NCBI RefSeq assembly: GCF_007489275.1
Contig: NZ_VLNR01000004.1
Location: forward strand, 1 to 64,000
Reading direction: 5' to 3'
DNA: 64,000 nt
Source: Aquimarina algiphila
GTDB lineage: Bacteria; Bacteroidota; Bacteroidia; Flavobacteriales; Flavobacteriaceae
The notes below the pieces were generated by a model. That model had not been told where the DNA came from. It made no database searches and saw only the letters and a list, made by a program, of their open reading frames with translations. Both the position numbers and the translations under genes were made by a program. Shown in pieces: positions 55,402 through 64,000 of the stretch (its first letter is position 1; each line of letters starts with the position of its first letter).

Positions 55402-56538
55402 TCAAATTTTTGTTAACTCACCAGTCAAAGTACCTCTAAAAAATTGATCATCTTCCCAAATCAAAAGCTCTGCATATTTTCCTTTTTTCATGCTAGAATC
55501 AACACTATATATTAATCCATCAAAATGTGACAATACTCTTTTCATAGAAGTATGTCCCACAACAATATGTTTCATACCCATTTCTTCCAAAATTTTTTGA
55601 GCTTTTTCTTTAGTAAAATCCTTATCTCGAAAGTAGCCTCTATACCAGATAGGTCCCTTTTTCTTTAGCATAAATTTTAAGTCATCATTCTCTAATACTG
55701 TTTCCTTATCATGATCAATAATATCATGATGAAATAATTGGTTTACAGTAGAAATATCATATTTACCTTCAGTAAATTCTGGTGAGAATCCAGCATGTAC
55801 AAAAGCAATATTATTAATTGATATGGCAACAGGTTTTGTTCTGATCCACTCACCAAGAAGTGTTTCTTTTCCAAACAATTCTTTATGCGGTATCCCCATT
55901 TGTTGAGAAACCCATTTATATTTATCATGTACATACTTATCGTTTCCTTCTAAAATCATAACTTCATGATTCCCTAAAAGGTAATGTACTTTGCCTCCTG
56001 TTTTCTTAGCTTGTTGTTCTAAATTATACAAGAACCATAGTGTTTCTGTTACCTTATCTCCTCTGTCAAAAACATCTCCTACAACTACAAAATGACCTTT
56101 TCCAAAAGACCATTCTCCTTTATTGTTGATAACATTGTTCGACCTTAACAATTCAATGAATAAATCATGTTGCCCATGTATATCACTTAAAACAGCAATT
56201 TTAGAAACTCCATTAAATTTTTGGTCATTATCTATGCGAATTGATGGTTTAATCTTTATATATTTTGATTTAAATTCCTCACAAGTTTTAATTTTTAGTT
56301 TTTTAAAACCGTTGTTAGAAAATGTTTTCTTCTTTAATTCTCCATTGACTATCCATTTTACTTCTACAGTATTATTGTCTTCATAAAAAATATAAGGGCA
56401 ATCATTTATATGCTCTGTTTTAAGTATTTCTTTTGAACTTTGAGCATTACTTAACATAATATTCATATTAAATAATACTATAAATGATAACCACTTACAG
56501 CCAAACAAAAGTTCTTTTTTAAAAGTTCTTTTTTTCAT
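55402..56538 (-). CDS. Exported PPP-family (Shewanella-like) metallophosphatase
   Basis: Dinuclear-metal phosphoesterase, 378 residues, with a hydrophobic N-terminal signal (LSFIVLFNMNIMLSNAQ). The PPP-family metal motifs are in order and complete: VLSDIHGQHD (GDxHG position), VVGDVFDRGD (GDxxDRG) and LLGNHEVM (GNHE), then a late GHTS histidine. The set fits the Shelphs-type phosphatases found in bacteria. Its role in this locus is unknown; it might be unrelated to glycan use or might remove phosphate from periplasmic compounds. Confidence 0.85.
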   Translation of the reverse strand: MKKRTFKKELLFGCKWLSFIVLFNMNIMLSNAQSSKEILKTEHINDCPYIFYEDNNTVEVKWIVNGELKKKTFSNNGFKKLKIKTCEEFKSKYIKIKPSIRIDNDQKFNGVSKIAVLSDIHGQHDLFIELLRSNNVINNKGEWSFGKGHFVVVGDVFDRGDKVTETLWFLYNLEQQAKKTGGKVHYLLGNHEVMILEGNDKYVHDKYKWVSQQMGIPHKELFGKETLLGEWIRTKPVAISINNIAFVHAGFSPEFTEGKYDISTVNQLFHHDIIDHDKETVLENDDLKFMLKKKGPIWYRGYFRDKDFTKEKAQKILEEMGMKHIVVGHTSMKRVLSHFDGLIYSVDSSMKKGKYAELLIWEDDQFFRGTLTGELTKI

Positions 56539-56884
56539 ATTATCTCAACTCTCTAAATTGAATTATTAGACCAGACATAAATTTTATATTGGATTTTACT
56601 ATTAATTTACTGGCCAAAAGATATTCGTTGATAGATAACAAAGTCAATATAATTCTTATTAAAAAAACATTGAAACACCTTACGATTTCCTTTTAGAATA
56701 TCCTCTATTACTAATTTTCTTTAATTTCCTTGAAACAAATCTAACTAAAAAACAAATAGGATGTTTTTCTGTTTAAGTGTAGTAATGTTAATTCAACCTA
56801 AGAGTTTGTTTTCGGCTTACCTTACTGGTAATCACTTTTTGTTTAAATATGATGATGAAAACGGAATCAAAATAATTCATAATA
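56539..56884. other. Intergenic region before the phosphatase gene
   Basis: About 350 bases, AT-rich. One leftward-relevant weak hairpin (AAAAACA/TGTTTTT, about 56748-56768) could terminate the sulfatase transcript. A 68-codon rightward frame (from 56761) runs into the sulfatase end and is not credible. Confidence 0.4.
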
Positions 56885-58567
56885 CTAATCATCCCAATGC
56901 TTATCAATTACTTTTTGGATATGAGGATAGTTTACATCTGTTTCATTTAGCTCTTTTCTCATCCTAATTAATTGTTCTTTTAAATCAGCAATCACAGAAT
57001 CATATTGAGGATCTTTATAGACATTGTTCATTTCTTTAGGATCTTTTTTCAGATCATAAAACTCCCAAGCCACAGGGGTATGTCTGGTAAAATCGTTCCC
57101 CCAACTTTCTTTATTCCATTCTGCCTTAGGATTATCAGTATCTACCCAATATTTACCATAATAAAAGATTAATTTATACGCTTTGGTTCTAATCCCAAAA
57201 TGTGCTGGATTAGCATGGCGGTGTGCCATATGCATCCAATACCTATAATATGTGGCTTTTTGCCAATCTTCTGGCTCTTTTCCAGTCTCTAAAATAGTTT
57301 TAAAGCTTTTTCCTTGCATATAACCCGGTCTATCTCCTCCCGCCATTTCTATAAGTGTAGGTGCAAAATCTGTATTATTAATTATAGCATTTGTTCGGCT
57401 ACCTTCTTTAATCGATTTAGGATATCGTATAAAAAAAGGCATTCGCAATGATTCTTCATACATCCATCGTTTATCTATGTAATCATGTTCTCCTAGCATA
57501 AATCCCTGATCACCTGTATATACAATAATTGTATTCTCTAGTAACCCCTCTGATTCTAAATAATCTAATAAACGTTTTACATTATCATCTACTCCTTTTA
57601 CACAACGTAAATATTTTTTAAGGTAGTCTTGATATACACTACTCGTATATTCTTTTTCTTCTGCAGTATTCTCAAATTTTTGATGTTCACTAACCGGGAT
57701 TTCTTGTGCCGTTTTATATTTCTTATAGACATCGGTTCCTGGATAGATATTCATTGCCTGATTTCTAACTACATTTCGATGTGAAACTGAAGAAGCAATA
57801 ATACGTGTTAGGGAATCATTCTTACCTCTAGTCGCTATTGATCCGTTATTACCATTATCATATAAACTTGCTGGTTCTGGAATAAAAGTATCTTTAAGAT
57901 ATTCATCATACCTAGGGGCATTTTCAAAATCATCATGTGGTGCTTTAAAATGGTGCATTAAGAAAAACGGGGTATTAGGATCTCTTTTATTTTTCAACCA
58001 ATCTAATGTAATATCTGTAATCACATCAGAAGAATGTCCATTGGTTTTCACTACATTCTGTGGCCAAGGTTGATCTCCACGTATTCTAAAATCTGGATCA
58101 AAATACTTTCCTTGAGATGGTAATACTTTATAATAATCAAATGCTGCTGGTTCTTCATGTAAATGCCACTTACCAACAATTGCAGTTTGATATCCTAATT
58201 TTTTCATTTCCTTAGGTAAATACTGTTTTTCTGGAGGTAATATTCCCTCAAGATCTATTACTCCACTAGTTTGTGCTCGTTGTCCTGTTATAATAGCAGC
58301 TCGACTAGGAACACAGATGGCGTTATTGACAAAACAGTTATCAAAAATCATCCCTTGATTAGCTAATTTATCCAGTGTAGGAGTTGGATTAAGGCTAGCT
58401 AGTCGACTTCCATAAATCCCAAAAGCCTGAGAAGTATGATCATCTGCCATAATATAAATTATATTCGGTTTCTTGGCTTTAGAAGTTGTTTTAGTTTCTT
58501 GTTTACAAGAAGCTAAAGTTATTATCAAAAATGATATGACTATATAAAAATAAGTGGTTTTTTGCAT
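56885..58567 (-). CDS. Family S1 sulfatase, lipoprotein
   Basis: Formylglycine-dependent sulfatase of 560 residues with a lipoprotein signal (ITLASCKQ, Cys21). The metal-site YIMADDHTSQAFG, the maturation motif CVPSR (Cys85), GKWHLHEEP, and TGDQGFMLGEHDYIDKRW are clear. The YIDKRWMYEESLRMPF segment is common in sulfatases that act on algal polysaccharides and iduronate-type sugars. It stands apart from the other three sulfatases, next to the decayed SGNH and GH2 genes, so it may once have worked with them. Confidence 0.92.
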   Translation of the reverse strand: MQKTTYFYIVISFLIITLASCKQETKTTSKAKKPNIIYIMADDHTSQAFGIYGSRLASLNPTPTLDKLANQGMIFDNCFVNNAICVPSRAAIITGQRAQTSGVIDLEGILPPEKQYLPKEMKKLGYQTAIVGKWHLHEEPAAFDYYKVLPSQGKYFDPDFRIRGDQPWPQNVVKTNGHSSDVITDITLDWLKNKRDPNTPFFLMHHFKAPHDDFENAPRYDEYLKDTFIPEPASLYDNGNNGSIATRGKNDSLTRIIASSVSHRNVVRNQAMNIYPGTDVYKKYKTAQEIPVSEHQKFENTAEEKEYTSSVYQDYLKKYLRCVKGVDDNVKRLLDYLESEGLLENTIIVYTGDQGFMLGEHDYIDKRWMYEESLRMPFFIRYPKSIKEGSRTNAIINNTDFAPTLIEMAGGDRPGYMQGKSFKTILETGKEPEDWQKATYYRYWMHMAHRHANPAHFGIRTKAYKLIFYYGKYWVDTDNPKAEWNKESWGNDFTRHTPVAWEFYDLKKDPKEMNNVYKDPQYDSVIADLKEQLIRMRKELNETDVNYPHIQKVIDKHWDD

Positions 58568-58673
58568 AATGTAGAGCTATAAATATCTATGTCAAAGATT
58601 ATAAATTCAATGATAATCGTCTAAAAATGTTGATTTATACTGTATCACAAATGATCAGAAATTACATTTCAAT

Positions 58674-59094
58674 CTATAATAAAAACTTGAATATTGTATC
58701 CGCTATAATACGATAACCATTAGCATTAGGATGAATTGGGTCTTTATCATAGGCTTTATCTGCCTGCTGTAGTAATGGAGTATGAATATCTATTTTTTTA
58801 ATCACAGCGGGATGATTGGTTTCTAGAATAATATCTTTAAACTTCTGAATTACTTCCTCATCATATCGTTCATAAGGGTTTTTCCAACTATACACATCTT
58901 CTTCTGATGAAGCAATTCTTCCATGTGCATTTGCCGCATCCAGGGCCAATGGTGGTGGTGTAATTAGTATTACATCTATCTCCAATACAAGCAATTATTG
59001 TATTATTTTTTACTATTGGATCTTCTTTTTTTCCACAACTAGTTATTAGGATTCCTAGTCCTATTATAATTGCTTTTACAGTATTATTACTCAT
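58674..59094 (-). pseudogene. Broken SGNH-fold esterase (internal deletion)
   Basis: The N-terminal part begins at the ATG at 59094 with a lipoprotein signal (GILITSCGKKED) and reaches the start of the catalytic block (IIACIGD). It then changes frame. A second frame picks up at about 58990 with DVILITPPPL and ends in a normal SGNH C-terminus (DPIHPNANGYRIIADTIFKF, with the DxxH histidine). The Ser region, Gly and Asn blocks (about 100 residues) are missing. The two halves are in different frames, so the gene is not functional unless split products complement each other. Confidence 0.75.
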
Positions 59095-59096
59095 TA

Positions 59097-61050
59097 TCAA
59101 AAAGTTATGCTTTGTGTTATTTTGGTTTCAGAAAGTGTAGCTTTTAAAAATGCTTTGGAATGATTATCCTGCTTTTGAAGTATGACAACACATTTTCCAT
59201 TATATAATTTTCTATAATTTGCTACAAAAGGCTCCAAACTTCTATTATTTCCATTACCTACTCCAATAATTTTTGCGTTTTTCAACCTCAAAATTGATCA
59301 AATTCTCTGCGGTTGCTACAAAAATACCGTTTACATCAAGAGCAGTTACCTCTATATAGGTAACCTCACTACTATCTGTTACTTCTAGTTGTAAGCTATT
59401 GGTAGTACCAGCAGTTTTAATTTCCTCTTCAATTATCTTTCTACCATCGGTATATCCAATTGCCTTTACTGTACCAGGCTGATAAAGTACTTCCCAACTA
59501 AGCATATCCGCATTATCCGAATTATTAATCTTTTTCCCTTGGGAAACACCATTTACAAAAAGCTCTACTTCTTTAGTATTAGAAAATACATTTAGATTTA
59601 TTTTTTCTCCTTCATGACCTTTCCAATTCCAATGTGGAAAAGTATGTATCATCGGTTTATCTGACCATTCTGATTGATAATAATAGTAGCCATCTTTTGG
59701 GAAACCCGCTAAATCAATCACTCCAAAACTAGAGGAACGTGCAGGCCAGGCATAAGGAATTGTTTCTCCTAAATAATCCCAACCTGTCCAGATAAAAGCC
59801 CCCATAACAAATGATCTATTTTTTACATCCTGGCAAGCTTGCATACCTCCTGCATAAAAGTTTCTACTCTTTAGGAATTTCTCAGTATCTGGATGCTCTA
59901 TCGGCAAATCCAATTGTAATGCCTGATCTTTATTTTTAAAAGGATAGTACTCTCCTCTATTCGCTATCATTTGTGCAGAAGTATGTTCTGTTACAATCAT
60001 TTTTCGGTTTGGAAAATCATCGTGTTCTTTATCATAATTTTTGCCTTTTGCATAATTATATCCTGGTACATCTATTTGAGCAACAGCAGGCTCATGAGGC
60101 CATTTATCCCATCCATATCCATTTACACCACAAGTAGCTGGGCGGTAATCATATTTATGAATAATATTTGATAATCGTTTGGCTATTGCAACCCCGGATT
60201 CATCGTGCATCTGATCAATTTCATTACCAATACTCCACATAAAAATACTAGGGTGATTACGATCACGTATCACAAAATCAATCAAATCCTTGTCACTATA
60301 TTCTTTAAATAAATGGGCATAATAAGAGACAGGAATCCTTATTTTGTTTCCTTTTTCTCTAAATGTTTGTGGTTCTTTTGCTATTTCCCATTCATCAAAT
60401 GCTTCGTTCATCACCAGCATTCCCATTTCATCACAAGTCTCTAAAAATTCTGTATCAAAAGGATTATGAGCCGTACGAACAGCGTTAGCTCCCATCTCTT
60501 TTAATATTCTAATTAGATATACGTCACGATAAATTCCATTACCAGAATACCAACGTGACCCTGGTTGCTCTGAATTATCCAATTTAACCGTGATTATATT
60601 TTCATTTTCACTAGAAATAAACGGTGTTAATCCATACTCAAATGCTGCATATCCAGAAGGACGTTTTCCTAAAAAATGATTGTTAATCCATACTTCTGCA
60701 TTACGATAAGCACCTTCAAAATGAATAAATACCTTTTGATTTTCCCCGATTTCAGATAAATCTATATTCTTTCTGTAATATGAAATTCCCGCAGGAAGCC
60801 AAGCACCACGAGAAAATGAAGGGTTTTCTTGAGAAAAAGGTTTTGATATACTCCAATCATGTGGTAAGTCTACTGTCTCCCACCTAGAATCATCAAAATC
60901 AATTTCTTTTGCTTTTGGAATATCTTCTTGAACAAATTTCCAGTTGTCATTAATTTTTATAGTTTTAGCTATAGTAAACTGTGTATCCTGACACCCTATA
61001 AAAAGCCAAATCACCGAGCAGTAACTCAGCATCTTTATATAAAAATTCAT
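59097..61050 (-). pseudogene. Broken GH2 glycoside hydrolase (internal deletion and frameshift)
   Basis: Relative of the GH2 at 23426. The lipoprotein signal (WLFIGCQD) and sugar-binding sandwich are normal up to GIYRDVYLIR. Then KEMGANAVRTAHNP of the TIM barrel follows at once, so about 165 residues (the Ig-like domain and the barrel's start) are missing around 60515. The catalytic WSIGNE and TEHTS glutamates remain. Near 59275-59295 the frame shifts: INFEVEKRKN ends early, while NAKIIGVGNGN and the rest of the GH2 tail continue in another frame to 59097. The gene is very likely dead. The SGNH remnant follows 2 bases later. Confidence 0.8.
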
Positions 61051-61252
61051 AAGCCCTATTTTAATTGTTTAGCGATATTTTGATGTATTTATGAAAACTT
61101 CATTTCTAAGAATTAAATACTAAGAAACAGGCTATATCTTGTAAACTTAAAATATTGTGAGCTTTTTTTACTTAAAATCATAAAAAGGTTTTCGTAAATA
61201 TGTGATATAGCGATTGAATATAAAGATCAAAATCGGGCTTTCAATTTTTCTA

Positions 61253-62662
61253 TTATAAGTTCACTGTTATATCGGTATCATTTGCTGCTTCATATGCCAT
61301 TACATCTTCTTTTGTTATGCCTGTGTTCCAAACATACACTTTTTTTAATTTTGGAAATTTATCTAATTGTGTTAATGAAGACTTAGTGATTTCTGTACCA
61401 AATAGATTAAGGGATGTCAAATTTTTCAATTCTGGAAAAGATGATATTCCCTTATCTGTGATAGGGTTTCGTTCTAATTTTAATAATTGTAAATTCTCAA
61501 ATCCATTAAATACTTTTAACTCATTATCTGTGATATGATTCCCTCCGACAGAAAGCCATACAATGTTATTTTTTAAAGGTTGAAGCAAAGCTAATTTAGA
61601 TGATAGTTCTTCTGAATTTTCTTTTTTGATTTTACCTGTTGGTAGAATCACATCAAACAAATTTGATTCTGCAACCAGTTCTCTCACTTTAAAACCTGCG
61701 TCAATTAAAGCTTTGACATCCTTTTCTGCCGGTGCAGGGACATTAGCCAAAGCCGCACTAGCTTTAGAATTAGCATCCAACCCTAACATTATAGCTGCGT
61801 TTTCTTTTATCTCTTCATTAGATTCTATAGCTCCAAATTTAGTTTCAAAATCACCTTGGGCTACTTCAATCCAATGCTCAACAATAGCAATTTCTTCTTT
61901 TGTCAAAGGAGTTTTACCCTCCGGAGGCATAAATTCTTTATCATGAGTATCTAGCAGTACTCTACGGATCATTTCAGACTTTGAAGCATCTCCTGCAACA
62001 AATGTCGCTCCAGTCTTTCCCCCTTTTAATATAGCTTCTTTACTAGCAAATGATAATTGCCCTTTTTTCTTTGATTCATTATGACAACTAGCGCATTTAT
62101 TCTGCAAAATTGGATTTACCAAATGATCAAAAACAACAGCTTCTTCGAGTGAAGTTACTGCTACCAGATCTTCTTTCTTTTCTTTACCAAAAGGCATGTA
62201 TGCCGTTAAATAATCAGATCCATGTGTCAAATTACCTCCGTAATGTCCGGTAACACTTAATAAAATCACAATCAATGTAAGGGTAGCCATATATGGTTTT
62301 CCTTGTTTTAAAGCTTTTATCTTCAGTTTTCCAGCACTAATTAACCAAGCTAAAAAGGCGATTATAGTTGTGATTACACCAAACCAAAAATGGGTATCTA
62401 ATGCTCCTTCTTCATAATCACCACTAAGTGATAACATATATCCCAAAATACAGGCTACCAAAGCGCTAAGTGCTCCCAACAATAATGCTAATGGCACAGC
62501 AGCCGTAATAGTATCATTTTTCTTCCAACGAGCAAAAACCTCCAGGATAAAAGCAAAAAAAAGGAATCCAATGGGCAAGTGTACAACTAGTGGGTGAAAT
62601 CTACCGAAAAATAATATGATATCTGATACTTCGTTCATTTCGTAATTTATATTTTGGGTCAT
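61253..62662 (-). CDS. Membrane protein with planctomycete-type cytochrome c domain and leucine-rich repeats
   Basis: 469 residues. Four membrane segments at the N-terminus (FHPLVVHLPIGFLFFAFILE, DUF2231-like) are followed by a planctomycete-type cytochrome c domain with the heme motif CASCH and a late Met (FMPPEGKTPLT). Leucine-rich repeats at the end (about 350-469, LQLLKLERNPITDKGISSF) could be a protein-protein surface. An electron-transfer role in the inner membrane/periplasm is likely, partner unknown. It sits with the exported propeller protein and DUF1501 gene, a set seen in planctomycetes and some flavobacteria. Confidence 0.8.
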   Translation of the reverse strand: MTQNINYEMNEVSDIILFFGRFHPLVVHLPIGFLFFAFILEVFARWKKNDTITAAVPLALLLGALSALVACILGYMLSLSGDYEEGALDTHFWFGVITTIIAFLAWLISAGKLKIKALKQGKPYMATLTLIVILLSVTGHYGGNLTHGSDYLTAYMPFGKEKKEDLVAVTSLEEAVVFDHLVNPILQNKCASCHNESKKKGQLSFASKEAILKGGKTGATFVAGDASKSEMIRRVLLDTHDKEFMPPEGKTPLTKEEIAIVEHWIEVAQGDFETKFGAIESNEEIKENAAIMLGLDANSKASAALANVPAPAEKDVKALIDAGFKVRELVAESNLFDVILPTGKIKKENSEELSSKLALLQPLKNNIVWLSVGGNHITDNELKVFNGFENLQLLKLERNPITDKGISSFPELKNLTSLNLFGTEITKSSLTQLDKFPKLKKVYVWNTGITKEDVMAYEAANDTDITVNL

Positions 62663-62695
62663 ATTAGATCTTTAAAGACCTATACATCTAAATTA

Positions 62696-63805
62696 TTATA
62701 CTCTTTCTAATTTTATTGGTGGTGTTCTATGCGCATTCCACTGGCAGATATATAAATTTTTATCTTCATCAACAAATACGTCATGCCCATGATTAAAAGT
62801 TGGCTTTGGCGCTTGATACATTTGTTGTAAAACCCCATCTTTATATACAGGTGCTTCTCCTCCCGGGTTAGAAACTACTTTATTATTTCCATCCAAAATG
62901 GTCACAAATCCTGTATCTCGAACCCAATTTTTTCCTTCGCGCGTTGTTGACCAACATACTCCTGCATAGATATTGTCATCATCTAATACCGGTCGACATA
63001 CAAAAGCACCAGGCATATGAACTGTTTTTATATATTTTCCATCTAACGTATACCACTTAAATGAATGTTCATTGCGAGAAGTACATACCAAAACTGGATT
63101 GTTTTTATCTCGATAATCAATCGCTACACCATGTGTCTGATTTAGATTATGCTCCTTATTTTCATTCTTCATTCCTCCGAATTTGCGAATGAATTCACCT
63201 TTATGGCTAAACTGTAATACATAATTTGATCCATACCCATCAGCTATATATACATCTCCATTGGGTCCAACACATGTTTCTGTTGGCATATATTTCATAT
63301 CATGAGTATATACACCTATTGTTCTTGGATCTGGAAAAGTAAATATCAACTTTCCATCAATCTTAGTTTTATGTACAGTTCCTGCTTGTTCGAACCATAC
63401 GCCGCCTTTATCTTGTCCCCAACCAGAATCACATATATAGAGCACATCTTCTCCTCCCTCATCATGCAAAGTAAGTCCGTGTCCACCCGGATATCTTGTT
63501 CCCCAAGCATCTAGTAATTTTCCTGATTTATCAAAAACAAACATATTATTTGCCGTATGATCTCCAAGCATTAATAGACGGCCTTTTGAATCCATTTGCA
63601 TTTCGTGGCAATTGAAAATAGGATTCTGACTAACGCTCATCTTTGCCCAATCTCGATGTATTTTATATTTATAATCACCATGCCCAATAATCTGGCTATC
63701 GCCTGGAGCAATTCCTTTTATAATATTAAATCCAAAAGAAGGTACAGTAGAAATTGCTGTTCCTGCTAAAATCGTATTCTTTAAAAAACTTCTTCTTGAG
63801 CTCAT
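62696..63805 (-). CDS. Tat-exported NHL/six-bladed beta-propeller protein
   Basis: 369 residues with a twin-arginine signal (SSRRSFLKNTILAGTA), so exported folded. The rest repeats propeller blades typical of NHL/peptidyl-alpha-hydroxyglycine lyase-like proteins (LLMLGDHTANNMFVFDKSGK, GDVYIADGYGSNYVLQFS, HDVFVDEDKNLYICQWN). The substrate is unknown; such proteins are sometimes enzymes, sometimes binding scaffolds. It lies between the cytochrome/LRR gene and the partial DUF1501 gene on the same strand. Confidence 0.75.
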   Translation of the reverse strand: MSSRRSFLKNTILAGTAISTVPSFGFNIIKGIAPGDSQIIGHGDYKYKIHRDWAKMSVSQNPIFNCHEMQMDSKGRLLMLGDHTANNMFVFDKSGKLLDAWGTRYPGGHGLTLHDEGGEDVLYICDSGWGQDKGGVWFEQAGTVHKTKIDGKLIFTFPDPRTIGVYTHDMKYMPTETCVGPNGDVYIADGYGSNYVLQFSHKGEFIRKFGGMKNENKEHNLNQTHGVAIDYRDKNNPVLVCTSRNEHSFKWYTLDGKYIKTVHMPGAFVCRPVLDDDNIYAGVCWSTTREGKNWVRDTGFVTILDGNNKVVSNPGGEAPVYKDGVLQQMYQAPKPTFNHGHDVFVDEDKNLYICQWNAHRTPPIKLERV

Positions 63806-63885
63806 GTATATTGTTTGTTTATTCTACTATTTATAGCTAATCATTAGCATTTAAATGGTATGTTCTTTTATAGATTTCTATTCAT

Positions 63886-64000
63886 CTAAGAAAGAATATC
63901 TTTTACTACATGTCCATGTACATCTGTTAATCTAAAACGACGCCCCTGATGTTTGTAGATTAGACGTTCATGATCAATACCAAACAAGTGCATTAATGTT
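63886..64000 (-). CDS. C-terminus of a DUF1501 protein (cut by window edge)
   Basis: In the leftward frame from the window edge to the stop codon at 63886-63888 the product reads TLMHLFGIDHERLIYKHQGR and then RFRLTDVHGHVVKDILS. This is the conserved tail of DUF1501 proteins, the sulfatase-like companions of planctomycete-type cytochromes. It is too short to say more, but it fits the two neighbouring genes. It has no start in the window. Confidence 0.7.
   Translation of the reverse strand, partial: TLMHLFGIDHERLIYKHQGRRFRLTDVHGHVVKDILS

Noticed and set aside
56761..56967. Rightward 68-codon frame at the end of the sulfatase gene
   Set aside because: It overlaps the sulfatase on the opposite strand and shows no family pattern.
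58888..59291. Three small separate genes after the GH2
   Set aside because: Their products join up as pieces of a GH2 tail and an SGNH esterase, so they are parts of pseudogenes.
1..64000. CRISPR arrays, transposons, tRNA or rRNA genes
   Set aside because: No regular repeat-spacer pattern, transposase frame or cloverleaf/rRNA sequence was seen.

Overview
The window looks like chromosomal DNA of a marine flavobacterium (Bacteroidota, probably Flavobacteriaceae). The DNA is AT-rich, and it carries a SusC/SusD pair, many lipoprotein signals, C-terminal domains of the type IX secretion kind, FG-GAP and beta-helix proteins, and four S1 sulfatases with the CxPSR signature. Nearly everything belongs to one large polysaccharide utilisation locus. 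The best guess for its substrate is a sulfated red-algal galactan (porphyran/agar type), from a GH86 enzyme, two GH16 enzymes, several GH2 enzymes, sulfatases and a sugar pathway that fits L-galactose.

Layout. 1-10571: promoter region, SusC transporter, SusD, a surface glycan-binding lipoprotein, then a terminator-like hairpin and a large FG-GAP/ASPIC lipoprotein. 10771-17152: GH3, GH16-CBM6 with a sorting domain, and GH43-CBM6, each with its own promoter region. 17232-27555 (minus): sulfatase, GH2, sulfatase, two unusual GH28 enzymes, sulfatase. 27863-36785 (plus): GH16, GH2, CE2-like esterase, two tandem-duplicated proteins of unknown function, and GH86, in one operon. 37076-42294 (minus): beta-helix protein, lipoprotein and GH29. 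42669-44234: second GH29. 44340-53662 (plus): nine-gene sugar operon. 53982-61050: beta-helix lipoprotein, PPP-type phosphatase, sulfatase, and the broken remains of an SGNH esterase and a GH2. 61253-64000 (minus): a cytochrome/LRR membrane protein, a Tat-exported beta-propeller protein and the C-terminus of a DUF1501 protein.

How it works together (inference). Secreted GH16/GH86 enzymes would cut the galactan, SusCD would import oligosaccharides, and periplasmic sulfatases, GH2, GH29, GH28, GH3 and GH43 enzymes would trim them. The L-galactose released would enter through a FucP-type symporter and a mutarotase. It would then be oxidised to the lactone and opened to L-galactonate, and pass through D-tagaturonate, D-altronate, KDG and KDPG to pyruvate and glyceraldehyde-3-phosphate. 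All of these steps have a candidate gene in the nine-gene operon.

Two regulatory signals stand out. One is a pair of AACATATGT-like boxes exactly 21 bp apart, found before susC, GH3, GH43 and the beta-helix gene, with a half-degenerate copy before the GH16-GH86 operon. This resembles an AraC-type direct-repeat operator. The other is a 16-bp LacI-like palindrome before the first GH16 gene. I saw no rRNA, tRNA, CRISPR array, transposase or prophage gene.
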